In this document: positions 54,749 through 63,910 of the stretch, piece by piece | Layout: each line of letters opens with the position of its first letter | Position numbering within the stretch: position 1 is the stretch's first letter | Assembly: GCA_025963635.1 (NCBI GenBank) | Contig: JAOQAK010000014.1 | Location: 19,931 to 83,930 of the forward strand | Direction: 5' to 3' | From: Ferruginibacter sp. | GTDB lineage: Bacteria; Bacteroidota; Bacteroidia; Chitinophagales; Chitinophagaceae | Length of the DNA stretch: 64,000 nucleotides | The notes under the pieces: model-generated | Database searches by the model: none | Told to the model about the DNA's origin: nothing | The model's input: the letters and a program-made list of their open reading frames with translations, nothing else | Translations under genes and position numbers: made by a program

Positions 54749-55918
54749 ATGGTAGATGCCATTCAAAAAAAACGAATTGCTCTTTTTGGTTCAACCGGCT
54801 CTATCGGTACGCAGGCACTGGAAGTGATCCGTGCCAATCCCCTGTTATTTGAAGCGGAAATATTAACAGCTCAAACCAATGATGAACTGTTAATTAGACA
54901 GGCGCTGGAATTTAATCCCAACGCGGTGGTAATTGGTGATGAATCGAAATATAAAAAGGTTAAAGATGCCCTTGCGTCTAGTGGTATAAAGGTTTTTGCC
55001 GGTGAAGCTGCCCTGATTGAAGTGGCGGATTTTGACAGTTACGACATGATGCTCGCCGGGATCGTTGGCTTTGCCGGGTTAAAACCAACCTTGAAAGCGG
55101 TTGAAAAAGGGAAAGCCGTCGGCCTCGCTAACAAAGAAACACTGGTAGTGGCTGGTGATATCGTAATGCGCAAAGCAGTCGAAAACCGTGCGCCGATCAT
55201 TCCGGTAGATAGTGAGCACTCAGCTATTTTTCAATGCCTGGTAGGTGAAGGAAGAAATAAAATAGAGAAGATCATCCTCACTGCAAGTGGTGGCCCTTTT
55301 GTTGGAAAAAAGCCCAATTTTTTGGTGAATGTAAAACGTGACCATGCATTAAAACATCCCAATTGGGAAATGGGTGCCAAAATTTCGATTGATTCTGCAA
55401 CCCTCATGAACAAGGGGCTGGAAATGATAGAGGCAAAATGGTTGTTCAATCTAAAGCCCGATCAGATACAGGTGGTTCTGCATCAGCAAAGTATTATTCA
55501 TAGCATGATCCAGTTTGAAGATGGCAGTATTAAGGCACAAATGGGTTTGCCTGATATGAAATTGCCGATCCAATATGCAATGGCTTTTCCTCAGCGTATA
55601 AAAAATGATTTCCCGAGGTTGGATTTCCGGAAAACTCCTACACTCACTTTCGAGGAGCCCGATGTTAAAACTTTCAGAAATCTTGCGCTGGCAATTGATG
55701 CATTATTCAAAGGAGGCAATATGCCCTGTATCTTAAATGCCGCCAACGAAATAGCCGTGTGGGCCTTCCTGCACAACCGTATCGGCTTCCTGGACATGAC
55801 TGCGGTGGTTGAGAAAACGATGGATAAAATGCTTTTTATCGAAAATCCCACACTTGAACAATATTTTGAAAGCGATGGTGAAGCACGTAATTTTGCGGCT
55901 TCCCTGATTAAAATGTAA
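54749..55918 (+). CDS. dxr: 1-deoxy-D-xylulose-5-phosphate reductoisomerase
   Basis: This 389-residue enzyme commits the non-mevalonate isoprenoid pathway, converting DXP to MEP with NADPH. GSTGSIGTQALEVI (about residue 14) binds NADPH. GLANKETLVVAGDIV, PVDSEHSAIFQCL and SIDSATLMNKGLEMIEAKWLF hold the metal and substrate residues. Its length is normal for the family. It is followed by rseP at a distance of 121 bases, a common order in Bacteroidota. Confidence 0.96.
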   Translation: MVDAIQKKRIALFGSTGSIGTQALEVIRANPLLFEAEILTAQTNDELLIRQALEFNPNAVVIGDESKYKKVKDALASSGIKVFAGEAALIEVADFDSYDMMLAGIVGFAGLKPTLKAVEKGKAVGLANKETLVVAGDIVMRKAVENRAPIIPVDSEHSAIFQCLVGEGRNKIEKIILTASGGPFVGKKPNFLVNVKRDHALKHPNWEMGAKISIDSATLMNKGLEMIEAKWLFNLKPDQIQVVLHQQSIIHSMIQFEDGSIKAQMGLPDMKLPIQYAMAFPQRIKNDFPRLDFRKTPTLTFEEPDVKTFRNLALAIDALFKGGNMPCILNAANEIAVWAFLHNRIGFLDMTAVVEKTMDKMLFIENPTLEQYFESDGEARNFAASLIKM

Positions 55919-56039
55919 CCCCTGTCTCCACTGGCTATCGGGGAAACTAAAACGGTTGGATCATCATTATCCGGGACAATTTTTATAAACATTCATTTAT
56001 TAAAAAAAAGAAGTAACTCATTCTGGGGTTAGGCATCAT

Positions 56040-57422
56040 ATGACACTTTTAGCAGCAATCAATTGGGGCAACGTAGGAATGCAGGTAGTTTACCTTATCC
56101 TTTCTTTATCGATTTTAGTGATATTGCACGAATTTGGCCATTATATCACTGCTAAATGGTTTGGTTGCAGGGTAGAAAAATTCTATCTCTTTTTTAATCC
56201 GTATTTCTCCTTATTTAAAAAACAAATCGGCGAAACCGAATATGGTATTGGTTGGTTGCCATTGGGTGGATATGTGAAAATCTCCGGGATGATCGATGAG
56301 AGCATGGACAAAGAAGCCATGAAGTTGCCGCCGCAACCTTACGAGTTCAGAAGCAAACCCGCCTGGCAGCGCCTGATTATCATGCTGGGAGGAATCATTG
56401 TAAATGTATTGCTGGCCTTTTTCATATATGCAATGGTTTTATTTGTATGGGGCGAACAAAAAGTGCCGGTATCATCCGTAAAGAACGGCATCTGGGTACA
56501 AGACAGCGTGTTATATGATTTAAAACTGAGGAATGGCGATAAGATAACTGCCATCGATGGTAAACCGGTAGTATATTTTGAAGACATTCAGCCAAAATTA
56601 TTGCTGGCTAAAAATATTACTATTGAAAGAGATGGCCAGTCAAGCAATATTGATTTTCCTGTAAATTTTATTGAGCGCCTGGTAGAAAGTAAACGTCGTA
56701 CCGGCATGTTGTTGATGCAGCGGATACCTGCGTATATCGGCGAATATTCCCCGAAAGATACTTCAAATGGCAAAAAGGCGGGTTTAAAACCAATGGATAA
56801 AATTGTAGCGATTGATTCACTGCCGGTTAATTTTTACGATGATATGTCTACGATATTGGCTGGCAAAAAAAATCAACAGGTAAGTTTACAAATAGATCGT
56901 CATGGATCACCGGTAACGCTTATGGCGCAGGTAAATCCGGATGGTAAAATAGGATTGCCACCTTTATTGCTCGACCAGTATGACAGCCTGGGCGTATTTA
57001 AAATTGAGAAAAGGCCTTATGGTTTTTTTGAATCGATACCTGCAGGTGTATCAATGGCAATGGGCAAATTGAAGTTTTACATCGACCAGTTTAAACTGAT
57101 TTTAAATCCTGAAACAGGCGCCTACAAAGGATTGGGTGGATTTAAATCCATGGGCTCCATATTTCCAACGGAATGGGGCGAGTGGGAAGCTTTTTGGAGA
57201 ATAACAGGATTTTTATCGATCATATTAGCATTTATGAACTTATTGCCCATACCGGCCCTGGATGGCGGCCACGTGGTGTTTACCCTGGTGGAAATGGTAA
57301 GCGGCCGTAAACCCAGCGATAAATTCCTGGAATATGCTCAGGTTGTTGGAATGGTTTTACTACTGGGATTAATGTTGTTCGCCAACGGCAACGACTGGTT
57401 TGGATGGGGCAGGGGTAAATAA
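56040..57422 (+). CDS. rseP: RIP zinc metalloprotease (site-2 protease)
   Basis: A 460-residue membrane protease. The active site HEFGHYITAKWFG is near residue 29 in the first membrane segment, and NLLPIPALDGGHV near residue 403 holds the third zinc ligand (Asp). Two PDZ-like regions lie between (LKLRNGDKITAIDGKP and KAGLKPMDKIVAIDSLP). It cleaves anti-sigma factors within the membrane after a first cut by another protease; targets are not in this window. Confidence 0.95.
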   Translation: MTLLAAINWGNVGMQVVYLILSLSILVILHEFGHYITAKWFGCRVEKFYLFFNPYFSLFKKQIGETEYGIGWLPLGGYVKISGMIDESMDKEAMKLPPQPYEFRSKPAWQRLIIMLGGIIVNVLLAFFIYAMVLFVWGEQKVPVSSVKNGIWVQDSVLYDLKLRNGDKITAIDGKPVVYFEDIQPKLLLAKNITIERDGQSSNIDFPVNFIERLVESKRRTGMLLMQRIPAYIGEYSPKDTSNGKKAGLKPMDKIVAIDSLPVNFYDDMSTILAGKKNQQVSLQIDRHGSPVTLMAQVNPDGKIGLPPLLLDQYDSLGVFKIEKRPYGFFESIPAGVSMAMGKLKFYIDQFKLILNPETGAYKGLGGFKSMGSIFPTEWGEWEAFWRITGFLSIILAFMNLLPIPALDGGHVVFTLVEMVSGRKPSDKFLEYAQVVGMVLLLGLMLFANGNDWFGWGRGK

Positions 57423-58054
57423 CGAATGATGTTCCCTGTAGAAAGATTTTAATCTATTGATTGCGTTTTATATGGTCTCTTTTATACTTCCGGGGAGTAT
57501 TTTAGTAATCAGCTTAAACTGGTTATTGCAATAAGAGCTATATAGTATCAGCCATTTCGAAATTTATCTAAGCCCACTTTTTCATGCTTGATTCTGCACG
57601 CATATCTCATGCTGACCTCATCGAAAATCTGCTATATTTTTCGTGTTTTGCTTTTAAAATACTTGTAAATATTTCCTTATCATCTTAAAAGCGACTCGAC
57701 TTCATCGGGCAAAATCTTTTCATCGTAACGTTGGAAAGTATACTTCCATACGGGTTTAGTTTTTGTTCCATTAAGATCTGCCCCGAACCATATGGGCCCT
57801 TTCAACTTCACGGGAATATACCTCTTATCTCGCGCTATATCTTTCAATAATTAATCCATTAAATATTGAGAAATGATTATTCGATGATGGCTTTACATTC
57901 ATCATAAATGATATTTAACTGGCATTCATTCCGATAATATTCAATAAGTTTTATCATGCATTAATTTGTTTTGTCGTTATTTTAATGTTTGGTTCAAAGG
58001 GGTCTGAATCGAACAAAAGGCACAACCATTTAATAAACTTTAAAAGTATTTAAT
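57423..58054. other. Spacer before the fucose locus with a possible gene remnant
   Basis: 630 bases without a complete gene. On the minus strand 57680-57847 is open and protein-like (RYIPVKLKGPIWFGADLNG then PVWKYTFQRYDEKILPDEV), ending in TGA, with a stop shortly before its beginning; it looks like the C-terminal piece of a lost gene, family unknown. The last 200 bases are A+T-rich and probably carry the promoter of 58055, but no perfect TAnnTTTG box is seen. Confidence 0.35.
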
Positions 58055-58384
58055 ATGAAAAGATTTTGTCTTGCGCTCGACTTGAAAAATGATCCTGCTT
58101 TAATTGCTGAATACGAAGCTTACCATCAAAATATATGGCCCGAAATCAGGAGTAGTATAACTGGGGCCGGAATTACCAACATGGAAATTTATCGAACCGG
58201 AAACCGGTTGTTTATGATCATGGAGACCTCAGACGATTTCAGCTTTAGCGCCAAGGCGGCAATGGATGAAAGCAATAAAAAAGTGCAGGAATGGGAAACA
58301 TTGATGTGGAAGTTTCAACAACCTTTATCCTGGGCAAGCTCTGGCGAGAAATGGATATTAATGGATAAGATATTTCAGTTATAA
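58055..58384 (+). CDS. L-rhamnose/L-fucose mutarotase family protein
   Basis: A 109-residue dimeric alpha/beta protein that interconverts sugar anomers. RFCLALDLKNDPALIAEYEAYHQNIWPEI holds the conserved Tyr and His of the RhaM family, then NMEIYRTGNRLFMIMET and a final WILMDKIFQL. With a GH95 fucosidase two genes downstream, L-fucose is the likely sugar. It is the first gene of the locus. Confidence 0.85.
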   Translation: MKRFCLALDLKNDPALIAEYEAYHQNIWPEIRSSITGAGITNMEIYRTGNRLFMIMETSDDFSFSAKAAMDESNKKVQEWETLMWKFQQPLSWASSGEKWILMDKIFQL

Positions 58385-58420
58385 ACGCATAAAATACATT
58401 TAACAAAGTAATACAATATT

Positions 58421-59440
58421 ATGGAAGCATTGATTTGTAAGGAGCCGGGAACATTTGAATATATTTCAAATAAAGCAGTTCCTTTAATCGAACCCGGCCG
58501 GGCCATATTGAAGATTAAACGTATTGGGATTTGTGGTACAGACCTGCATGCATTTAAAGGAACACAGCCTTTCTTTTCTTATCCACGGGTATTAGGCCAT
58601 GAGCTTGCCGCGGATTTAATAGCGGCTGATGGAGCAGATGGTTTTGTTCCGGGGGAAGCGGTTACTTTTATACCTTATTTCAACTGTGGCAAATGCATTG
58701 CCTGCCGTAACGCAAAGCCCAATTGTTGCGCGGATATCAAAGTTTGTGGAGTGCACATCGATGGTGGAATGGTGGAATATCTTTCGGTGCCTTCCTATTC
58801 ATTGGTTAAAAGCCAGGGACTTGGTTATGATGAACTCGCACTCGTAGAACCGCTGGCAATAGGCGCTCATGGAGTAAGGGGCGCACAGGTAAAGCCGGGT
58901 GAATTTGTATTGGTGATCGGTGCCGGGCCCATCGGAATGGGTACAATGGAGTTCGCCCGGATAGCAGGTGCAAATGTGATTGCACTTGACATCAATGATC
59001 AGCGGTTACAGTTTTGTAAAGACAGGCTGAAGGTGAGTCATACAATCAATGGCTCAACAGAAGATGCCTTGTCAAGGTTAAAGGAAATCACCAACAACGA
59101 TATGCCTACGGTGATCATTGATGCCACCGGTAGCCAGAAAGCGATTAATAACGCGTTGCAATACCTTGCTCACGGAGGCAGGTTTGTGTTGATCGGTTTG
59201 CAAAAAGAAGTCATTAGTTTTAGTCACCCCGAATTTCATAAAAGGGAAACAACGCTGATGAGTAGCCGCAATGCTACAAGGGAAGATTTTGAGCATGTAA
59301 TTGACTCAATGCAAAAAGGATTAGTTGATCCTACTGCTTATATTACCCACCGGGTTAAATTTGGCGGCCTGAAAGAAGTTTTCGGAACATGGCTGGATCC
59401 GCAAACGGGCGTAATAAAGGCAATGGTGGAAATGGATTAA
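58421..59440 (+). CDS. Zinc-dependent sugar/alcohol dehydrogenase (MDR family)
   Basis: A 339-residue medium-chain dehydrogenase. Catalytic zinc residues are in GICGTDLHAFKG (Cys near 38) and VLGHELAADL (His-Glu near 61). The structural-zinc cysteines are in FNCGKCIACRNAKPNCC (about 91-106). The NAD(P) fold begins VLVIGAGPIGMGTMEFAR near residue 165. Between a mutarotase and a fucosidase it may oxidise L-fucose to fuconolactone, the first step of a non-phosphorylated route, but the substrate is inferred from position only. Confidence 0.85.
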   Translation: MEALICKEPGTFEYISNKAVPLIEPGRAILKIKRIGICGTDLHAFKGTQPFFSYPRVLGHELAADLIAADGADGFVPGEAVTFIPYFNCGKCIACRNAKPNCCADIKVCGVHIDGGMVEYLSVPSYSLVKSQGLGYDELALVEPLAIGAHGVRGAQVKPGEFVLVIGAGPIGMGTMEFARIAGANVIALDINDQRLQFCKDRLKVSHTINGSTEDALSRLKEITNNDMPTVIIDATGSQKAINNALQYLAHGGRFVLIGLQKEVISFSHPEFHKRETTLMSSRNATREDFEHVIDSMQKGLVDPTAYITHRVKFGGLKEVFGTWLDPQTGVIKAMVEMD

Positions 59441-59489
59441 GATACCACTGATGAATATACGGCGCATGGGCGTTCATAAAAATGATAAG

Positions 59490-61964
59490 ATGATCAGAAA
59501 AATTTTGGCCACCGCTAGTGTATTTTTTGCAATTGCCGGTGGATTGTTTGCCCAGGATGCACAAAAACTTTGGTACAAAAAACCAGCAAAGGTTTGGACA
59601 GAAGCGCTACCTATAGGAAACGGCCGGCTTGGGGCGATGATATTTGGTGGTGTAAATGAAGAGTTGATTCAATTGAATGAAGGCACTTTATGGACAGGCG
59701 GCCCGGTAAGAACGAATGTTAACCCAAAAGCTTATGATAATTTATTGCTGGCCCGGGAAGCCCTTTCAAAAGAAGACTATGCCGGCGCCTACGGGTATGC
59801 GAAAAATATGCAGGGATATTATTCAGAATCTTATCTTCCATTGGGCGACTTAATCATTCGCCAGCATTTTAAAGATACCGCTGCCTCAAGATATTATCGG
59901 GACCTTAATATTGATGATGCCATTGCGACCACCCAATTTTCAATTGAGGGGGTTACATTCACGAGACAGGTCATAAGTTCGGCACCTGACCAGGTAATTG
60001 TTATTCGGTTTACCGCAGATAAACCAGGGCAACTGAATTTTAAAATAAGCACCAAAAGTTTGTTGAAGTACCATCAGTCGGTGATCAGTAATAGTGAAAT
60101 TGCCATGAAAGGAAAAGCGGCTTCACATATTGAACCAAGTTATGTTCATTCTGATGATCCAATTATACAAAATGATACGAATGGCTGCAGGGGAATGCGT
60201 TTTGAATGGCGGTTAAAAGTTACTGCCAAAGCTGGCATTGTTAGTTCGGACACCAGTGGTATTGCTGTTAAAAACGGCACGGATGTAATGGTCTTTTTTA
60301 CGGCCGCAACCAGTTTTAATGGTTTCGACAAATGCCCCGACTCGCAGGGCAAAGATGAAAATAAGCTGGTTACGCAATACATGGATGCTGCCGTTAAAAA
60401 GAACTGGCAATTATTATTAAACCGCCATCTTGCAGATTATCATCATTATTTTAACCGCGTTGCCTTTACCCTTGCAACTCCTGCCAATAATAAAAATGCG
60501 GCCTTACCTACAGATGAGCGCCTGATTGGATACACGGAAGGAGCGAAGGATCCATCACTTGAAACAATGTATTTTCAGTATGGAAGATACCTGCTGATAT
60601 CATGTTCACGTCCGGGTGGTGTGCCGGCCAATTTACAAGGTATATGGAATAAAGAATTAAGGCCGCCATGGAGTGCAAATTATACCACCAATATCAATGT
60701 GCAGATGAATTATTGGCCTGCTGAACCGACCAATCTTTCCGAGATGCATCTCCCCTTTATGGATTTTATCGGCAACGCTGCAGTTACGGGAAAGGTGACT
60801 GCCAAAGAATTTTATCATACCGGCGGCTGGGCGGTGCATCACAATAGCGATATATGGGCTTTATCCAATCCCGTGGGTGATATCGGCAAAGGCGATCCGA
60901 TGTGGGCCAACTGGACGATGGGCTCACCCTGGCTCTCACAACATTTATGGACACATTACCAGTTTACAAAAGACAAAAAATTCCTTAAAGAAAAAGCCTA
61001 TCCTTTGATGAAAGGAGCTGCGCAATTTTGTATCGATTTTCTTGTGGAAGATAAGAACGGGTACCTGGTAACTGCTCCGTCGTTTTCACCGGAAAATAGT
61101 TTTATTGATGACAAGGGCAATAAGGGGAGTGCGTCCGTTGCAACCACGATGGATATGTCGATCATCTGGGATTTGTTTACCAACCTGATCGATGCTTCAA
61201 AGGAGTTAAATGAAGATGTGAACTTTCGCAACATCATCATCGCCAAAAAAGATAAATTGTACCCGCTGCACATTGGAATGAAAGGCAATTTGCAGGAGTG
61301 GTACAAAGATTGGGAAGATGTTGATCCACACCACCGCCATGTTTCACATCTTTTTGGATTATATCCCGGAAGGCAAATTGCCCCACTCACCACACCCGCT
61401 TTTGCCGAAGCAGCTAAAAAAACATTGGAGCTGAGAGGTGATGATGGTACCGGCTGGAGCCTTGCATGGAAGATTAATTTTTGGGCGAGGTTACTGGATG
61501 GAGATCATGCTTATAAAATGATTGGAAAACTATTACATATCACCGGGCAAAGCGGGACGAATTATGCCAATGGTGGCGGCTCTTATGCTAATCTTTTTGA
61601 TGCTCACCCGCCATTCCAGATTGATGGTAATTTTGGAGGGATCTCAGGCATGACAGAAATGCTTTTACAGAGCCATCTTGGTTATCTGCACGTCTTACCT
61701 GCTTTACCGGGTGCATGGCCCGAAGGCATGATCAGGGGCCTTAAAGCAAGAGGTAATTTCGAAGTTTCCATCAGTTGGAGTAATGGGCAATTATCCGGTG
61801 CGGTGATTACATCAGGTTCCGGTGGAATTTGCAAATTAAGAACTGCAGTTGAGGTGAGGGTGCCTGGGATAAAGGCTAAATCAATTGCCGATGGCAACGG
61901 ATACGTAATATCGATTAACACAGTTAAGGGGAATGCGTATAAAATAATTACAATAAAAAACTAA
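59490..61964 (+). CDS. GH95 alpha-L-fucosidase, secreted
   Basis: An 824-residue enzyme from ATG 59490, giving signal peptide MIRKILATASVFFAIAGGLFAQ; the frame upstream from 59451 is not needed. It begins LWYKKPAKVWTEALPIGNGRLGAMIFGG with the following ELIQLNEGTLWTGGP, the GH95 N-terminal hallmark. The (alpha/alpha)6 barrel contains GVPANLQGIWNKELRPPW, NINVQMNYWPAEPTNLSE and HRHVSHLFGLYPG, with IDGNFGGISGMTEMLLQS towards the end. GH95 enzymes usually remove alpha-1,2-linked L-fucose by inversion. It would act outside the cytoplasm on fucosylated glycans. Confidence 0.93.
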   Translation: MIRKILATASVFFAIAGGLFAQDAQKLWYKKPAKVWTEALPIGNGRLGAMIFGGVNEELIQLNEGTLWTGGPVRTNVNPKAYDNLLLAREALSKEDYAGAYGYAKNMQGYYSESYLPLGDLIIRQHFKDTAASRYYRDLNIDDAIATTQFSIEGVTFTRQVISSAPDQVIVIRFTADKPGQLNFKISTKSLLKYHQSVISNSEIAMKGKAASHIEPSYVHSDDPIIQNDTNGCRGMRFEWRLKVTAKAGIVSSDTSGIAVKNGTDVMVFFTAATSFNGFDKCPDSQGKDENKLVTQYMDAAVKKNWQLLLNRHLADYHHYFNRVAFTLATPANNKNAALPTDERLIGYTEGAKDPSLETMYFQYGRYLLISCSRPGGVPANLQGIWNKELRPPWSANYTTNINVQMNYWPAEPTNLSEMHLPFMDFIGNAAVTGKVTAKEFYHTGGWAVHHNSDIWALSNPVGDIGKGDPMWANWTMGSPWLSQHLWTHYQFTKDKKFLKEKAYPLMKGAAQFCIDFLVEDKNGYLVTAPSFSPENSFIDDKGNKGSASVATTMDMSIIWDLFTNLIDASKELNEDVNFRNIIIAKKDKLYPLHIGMKGNLQEWYKDWEDVDPHHRHVSHLFGLYPGRQIAPLTTPAFAEAAKKTLELRGDDGTGWSLAWKINFWARLLDGDHAYKMIGKLLHITGQSGTNYANGGGSYANLFDAHPPFQIDGNFGGISGMTEMLLQSHLGYLHVLPALPGAWPEGMIRGLKARGNFEVSISWSNGQLSGAVITSGSGGICKLRTAVEVRVPGIKAKSIADGNGYVISINTVKGNAYKIITIKN

Positions 61965-62270
61965 GCTATGGACAGAATTGAAAACGATATTTGGTTAGTT
62001 GATATAACTTAATTTGTAAATACCTCAGCCAAGCCGTGACCCGCCCACCATTTGTTTAATGCAAAAAGGTTGCCACAACAGGCTGCTCACAGCAATGCAA
62101 ACGTACTTACCTGGAAAATGAATTCGTTTTGTGAACCAGGGAAAATTGCACCGGGCGACTCGCCGCTTGTTTTAAAGAAAGCAACTGAGTATTATTGTAG
62201 CCAGCTATTTTTTCTATGGGATGAGGATTAAACAAGTGTAATGATTATACTCTATAACACAACACGAAAT
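61965..62270. other. Spacer between GH95 and GH27
   Basis: About 300 bases without a credible gene. A 64-codon frame at 62039-62231 has no start and no family resemblance. Nothing else is recognised. Confidence 0.4.
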
Positions 62271-63635
62271 ATGAAAATTGTAAAGCGTATTTTCCTTGTT
62301 GCATTTATTCAACTGGGTGTTTATGTGGCAGCATTTTGCCAATTGGCGCAAACGCCACCAATGGGATGGAACAGTTATAATTGTTTTGGTTCTGCAGTAC
62401 ATGAAGATGAAGTAAAAAACAATGCTGATTACGTGGCAAAGAACTTAAAGCAACACGGCTGGCAATACGTGGTGGTAGATTTCTTATGGTCTTACGACAA
62501 TCCTCCGGGAAGTCTTATTGGCAACCCTTTTCAAATGCAATTGCAGGATGGTTCGTATGTTCCGTGGCTGACAATGGACAAATGGGGAAGATTGTTGCCA
62601 CAGCCCAACAAATTCCCGTCGGCCTTTGGTGGCAAAGGTTTTAAACCCTTGAGTGACTATGTGCATGGATTGGGTTTGAAGTTCGGTATTCATGTGATGA
62701 GAGGCATTCCAAGGCAGGCCGTATGGGCTAAATCACCGGTGTTGGGTACCAATGGAATTACCGCTGATATGATCGCGGATACTTCTTCCAAATGTCCATG
62801 GATGAATCATATGTATGGATTAAATATGGCGAAGCCGGGCGCACAGGAATACCTGAATGCTATTTTAAAATTATATACATCCTGGGAAGTGGATTTTATA
62901 AAAGTGGATGATCTTTCCCGGCCCTATAGCGCAGCCGAAGTGGAAGGATATCACAATGCAATTGCGAATTGCGGCAGGCCAATGGTATTAAGCCTTTCGC
63001 CCGGTGAAACCCTGCTTAACCAGGCCCCGCATGCTTCGAAGTTTTCTAACATGTGGCGTATGGCAGATGATTTTTGGGATAACTGGGAACAAACTTTAAA
63101 AATGTTTGATTATGCAAAAAGGTGGGAAGGCGTTGGCGGGCCAGGTCATTGGCCGGATTGTGATATGATACAAATTGGAAAGCTCTCGAAACGAGGCCCT
63201 GTGGGTCCCGAACGTTTCAGCCGTTTTAATGAAGATGAATTGTACACGCACATGAATTTTTGGTGCCTGTACCGTTCACCCTTAATGCTTGGCGGCAATC
63301 TTCCCGAGAACCGTGCGCTCGAACTAAAACTATTTACCAATGATGAGGTACTGGCGGTAAACCAGCAAGGCGAAAATCCAAAACAGCTTTACAAAAAAGA
63401 TGGCAGCATGGTGTGGGTATCGCAGGTAATTGGCAGCAAAGACCTGTATGTTGGCTTGTTCAATATAGCTGAAGCTGCACATGAAATTTCCATCGATTTC
63501 GGATCATTAGGGATCAAAGGAAAAGTGTCCGTAAGGGATCTTTGGAGCAAATCGGACCTGGGTACATTCAAGAAATTATACACACAAAATATTAAGCCGC
63601 ACGCAAGTGTTTTACTAAAGTTGACTGCCAGGTAA
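62271..63635 (+). CDS. GH27 alpha-galactosidase, secreted
   Basis: A 454-residue enzyme from ATG 62271 (signal MKIVKRIFLVAFIQLGVYVAAFCQ). The GH27 start LAQTPPMGWNSYNCFGSAVHEDE is followed by WQYVVVDFLWSYDNP, the nucleophile in VDFIKVDDLSRPYS, the acid/base Asp in MWRMADDFWDNW, and GHWPDCDMIQIGKL. A C-terminal beta domain follows. It hydrolyses terminal alpha-galactosyl (or related N-acetylgalactosaminyl) residues with retention. Together with GH95 this points to glycans bearing both fucose and galactose. Confidence 0.93.
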   Translation: MKIVKRIFLVAFIQLGVYVAAFCQLAQTPPMGWNSYNCFGSAVHEDEVKNNADYVAKNLKQHGWQYVVVDFLWSYDNPPGSLIGNPFQMQLQDGSYVPWLTMDKWGRLLPQPNKFPSAFGGKGFKPLSDYVHGLGLKFGIHVMRGIPRQAVWAKSPVLGTNGITADMIADTSSKCPWMNHMYGLNMAKPGAQEYLNAILKLYTSWEVDFIKVDDLSRPYSAAEVEGYHNAIANCGRPMVLSLSPGETLLNQAPHASKFSNMWRMADDFWDNWEQTLKMFDYAKRWEGVGGPGHWPDCDMIQIGKLSKRGPVGPERFSRFNEDELYTHMNFWCLYRSPLMLGGNLPENRALELKLFTNDEVLAVNQQGENPKQLYKKDGSMVWVSQVIGSKDLYVGLFNIAEAAHEISIDFGSLGIKGKVSVRDLWSKSDLGTFKKLYTQNIKPHASVLLKLTAR

Positions 63636-63796
63636 ACATTGTTGGATGTTTATTTCAGATTGCCGGACATCTACTACTGAATACTATCGACAGCAGGGGC
63701 ATTACCAGGTTGCACAATTAAAGCTGCCATGAAAAACCTTTGTACACGAGTGCGACGCCTGTGAAGTTCCATGGGGCTTCATGGCTGGGACAAAAA

Positions 63797-63909
63797 GTAT
63801 TAAGTATTTAGTACTAAGTATAGAGAAAGCAAGTAAGCTGCGTGAAGCATTCGGTATCAAGTATCCAGCATCCAGTATCCAGTATCCAGTATCAAGCATC
63901 AAGCATCCC
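63797..63909. repeat. Block of 7-bp-periodic repeats
   Basis: Two runs of seven-base units: gtattaa, gtattta, gtactaa, gtataga (63797-63824), and gtatcaa, gtatcca, gcatcca, gtatcca, gtatcca, gtatcaa, gcatcaa, gcatccc (63854-63909). The second run ends two bases before the stop codon of the minus-strand gene that follows. It is not a CRISPR: there are no spacers. Confidence 0.7.
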
Positions 63910-63910
63910 C

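Noticed and set aside
62039..62231. 64-codon frame between GH95 and GH27
   Set aside because: No start codon, no family features; compatible with chance.
63797..63909. Possible CRISPR array
   Set aside because: Units are contiguous 7-mers with no unique spacers and no cas genes nearby.
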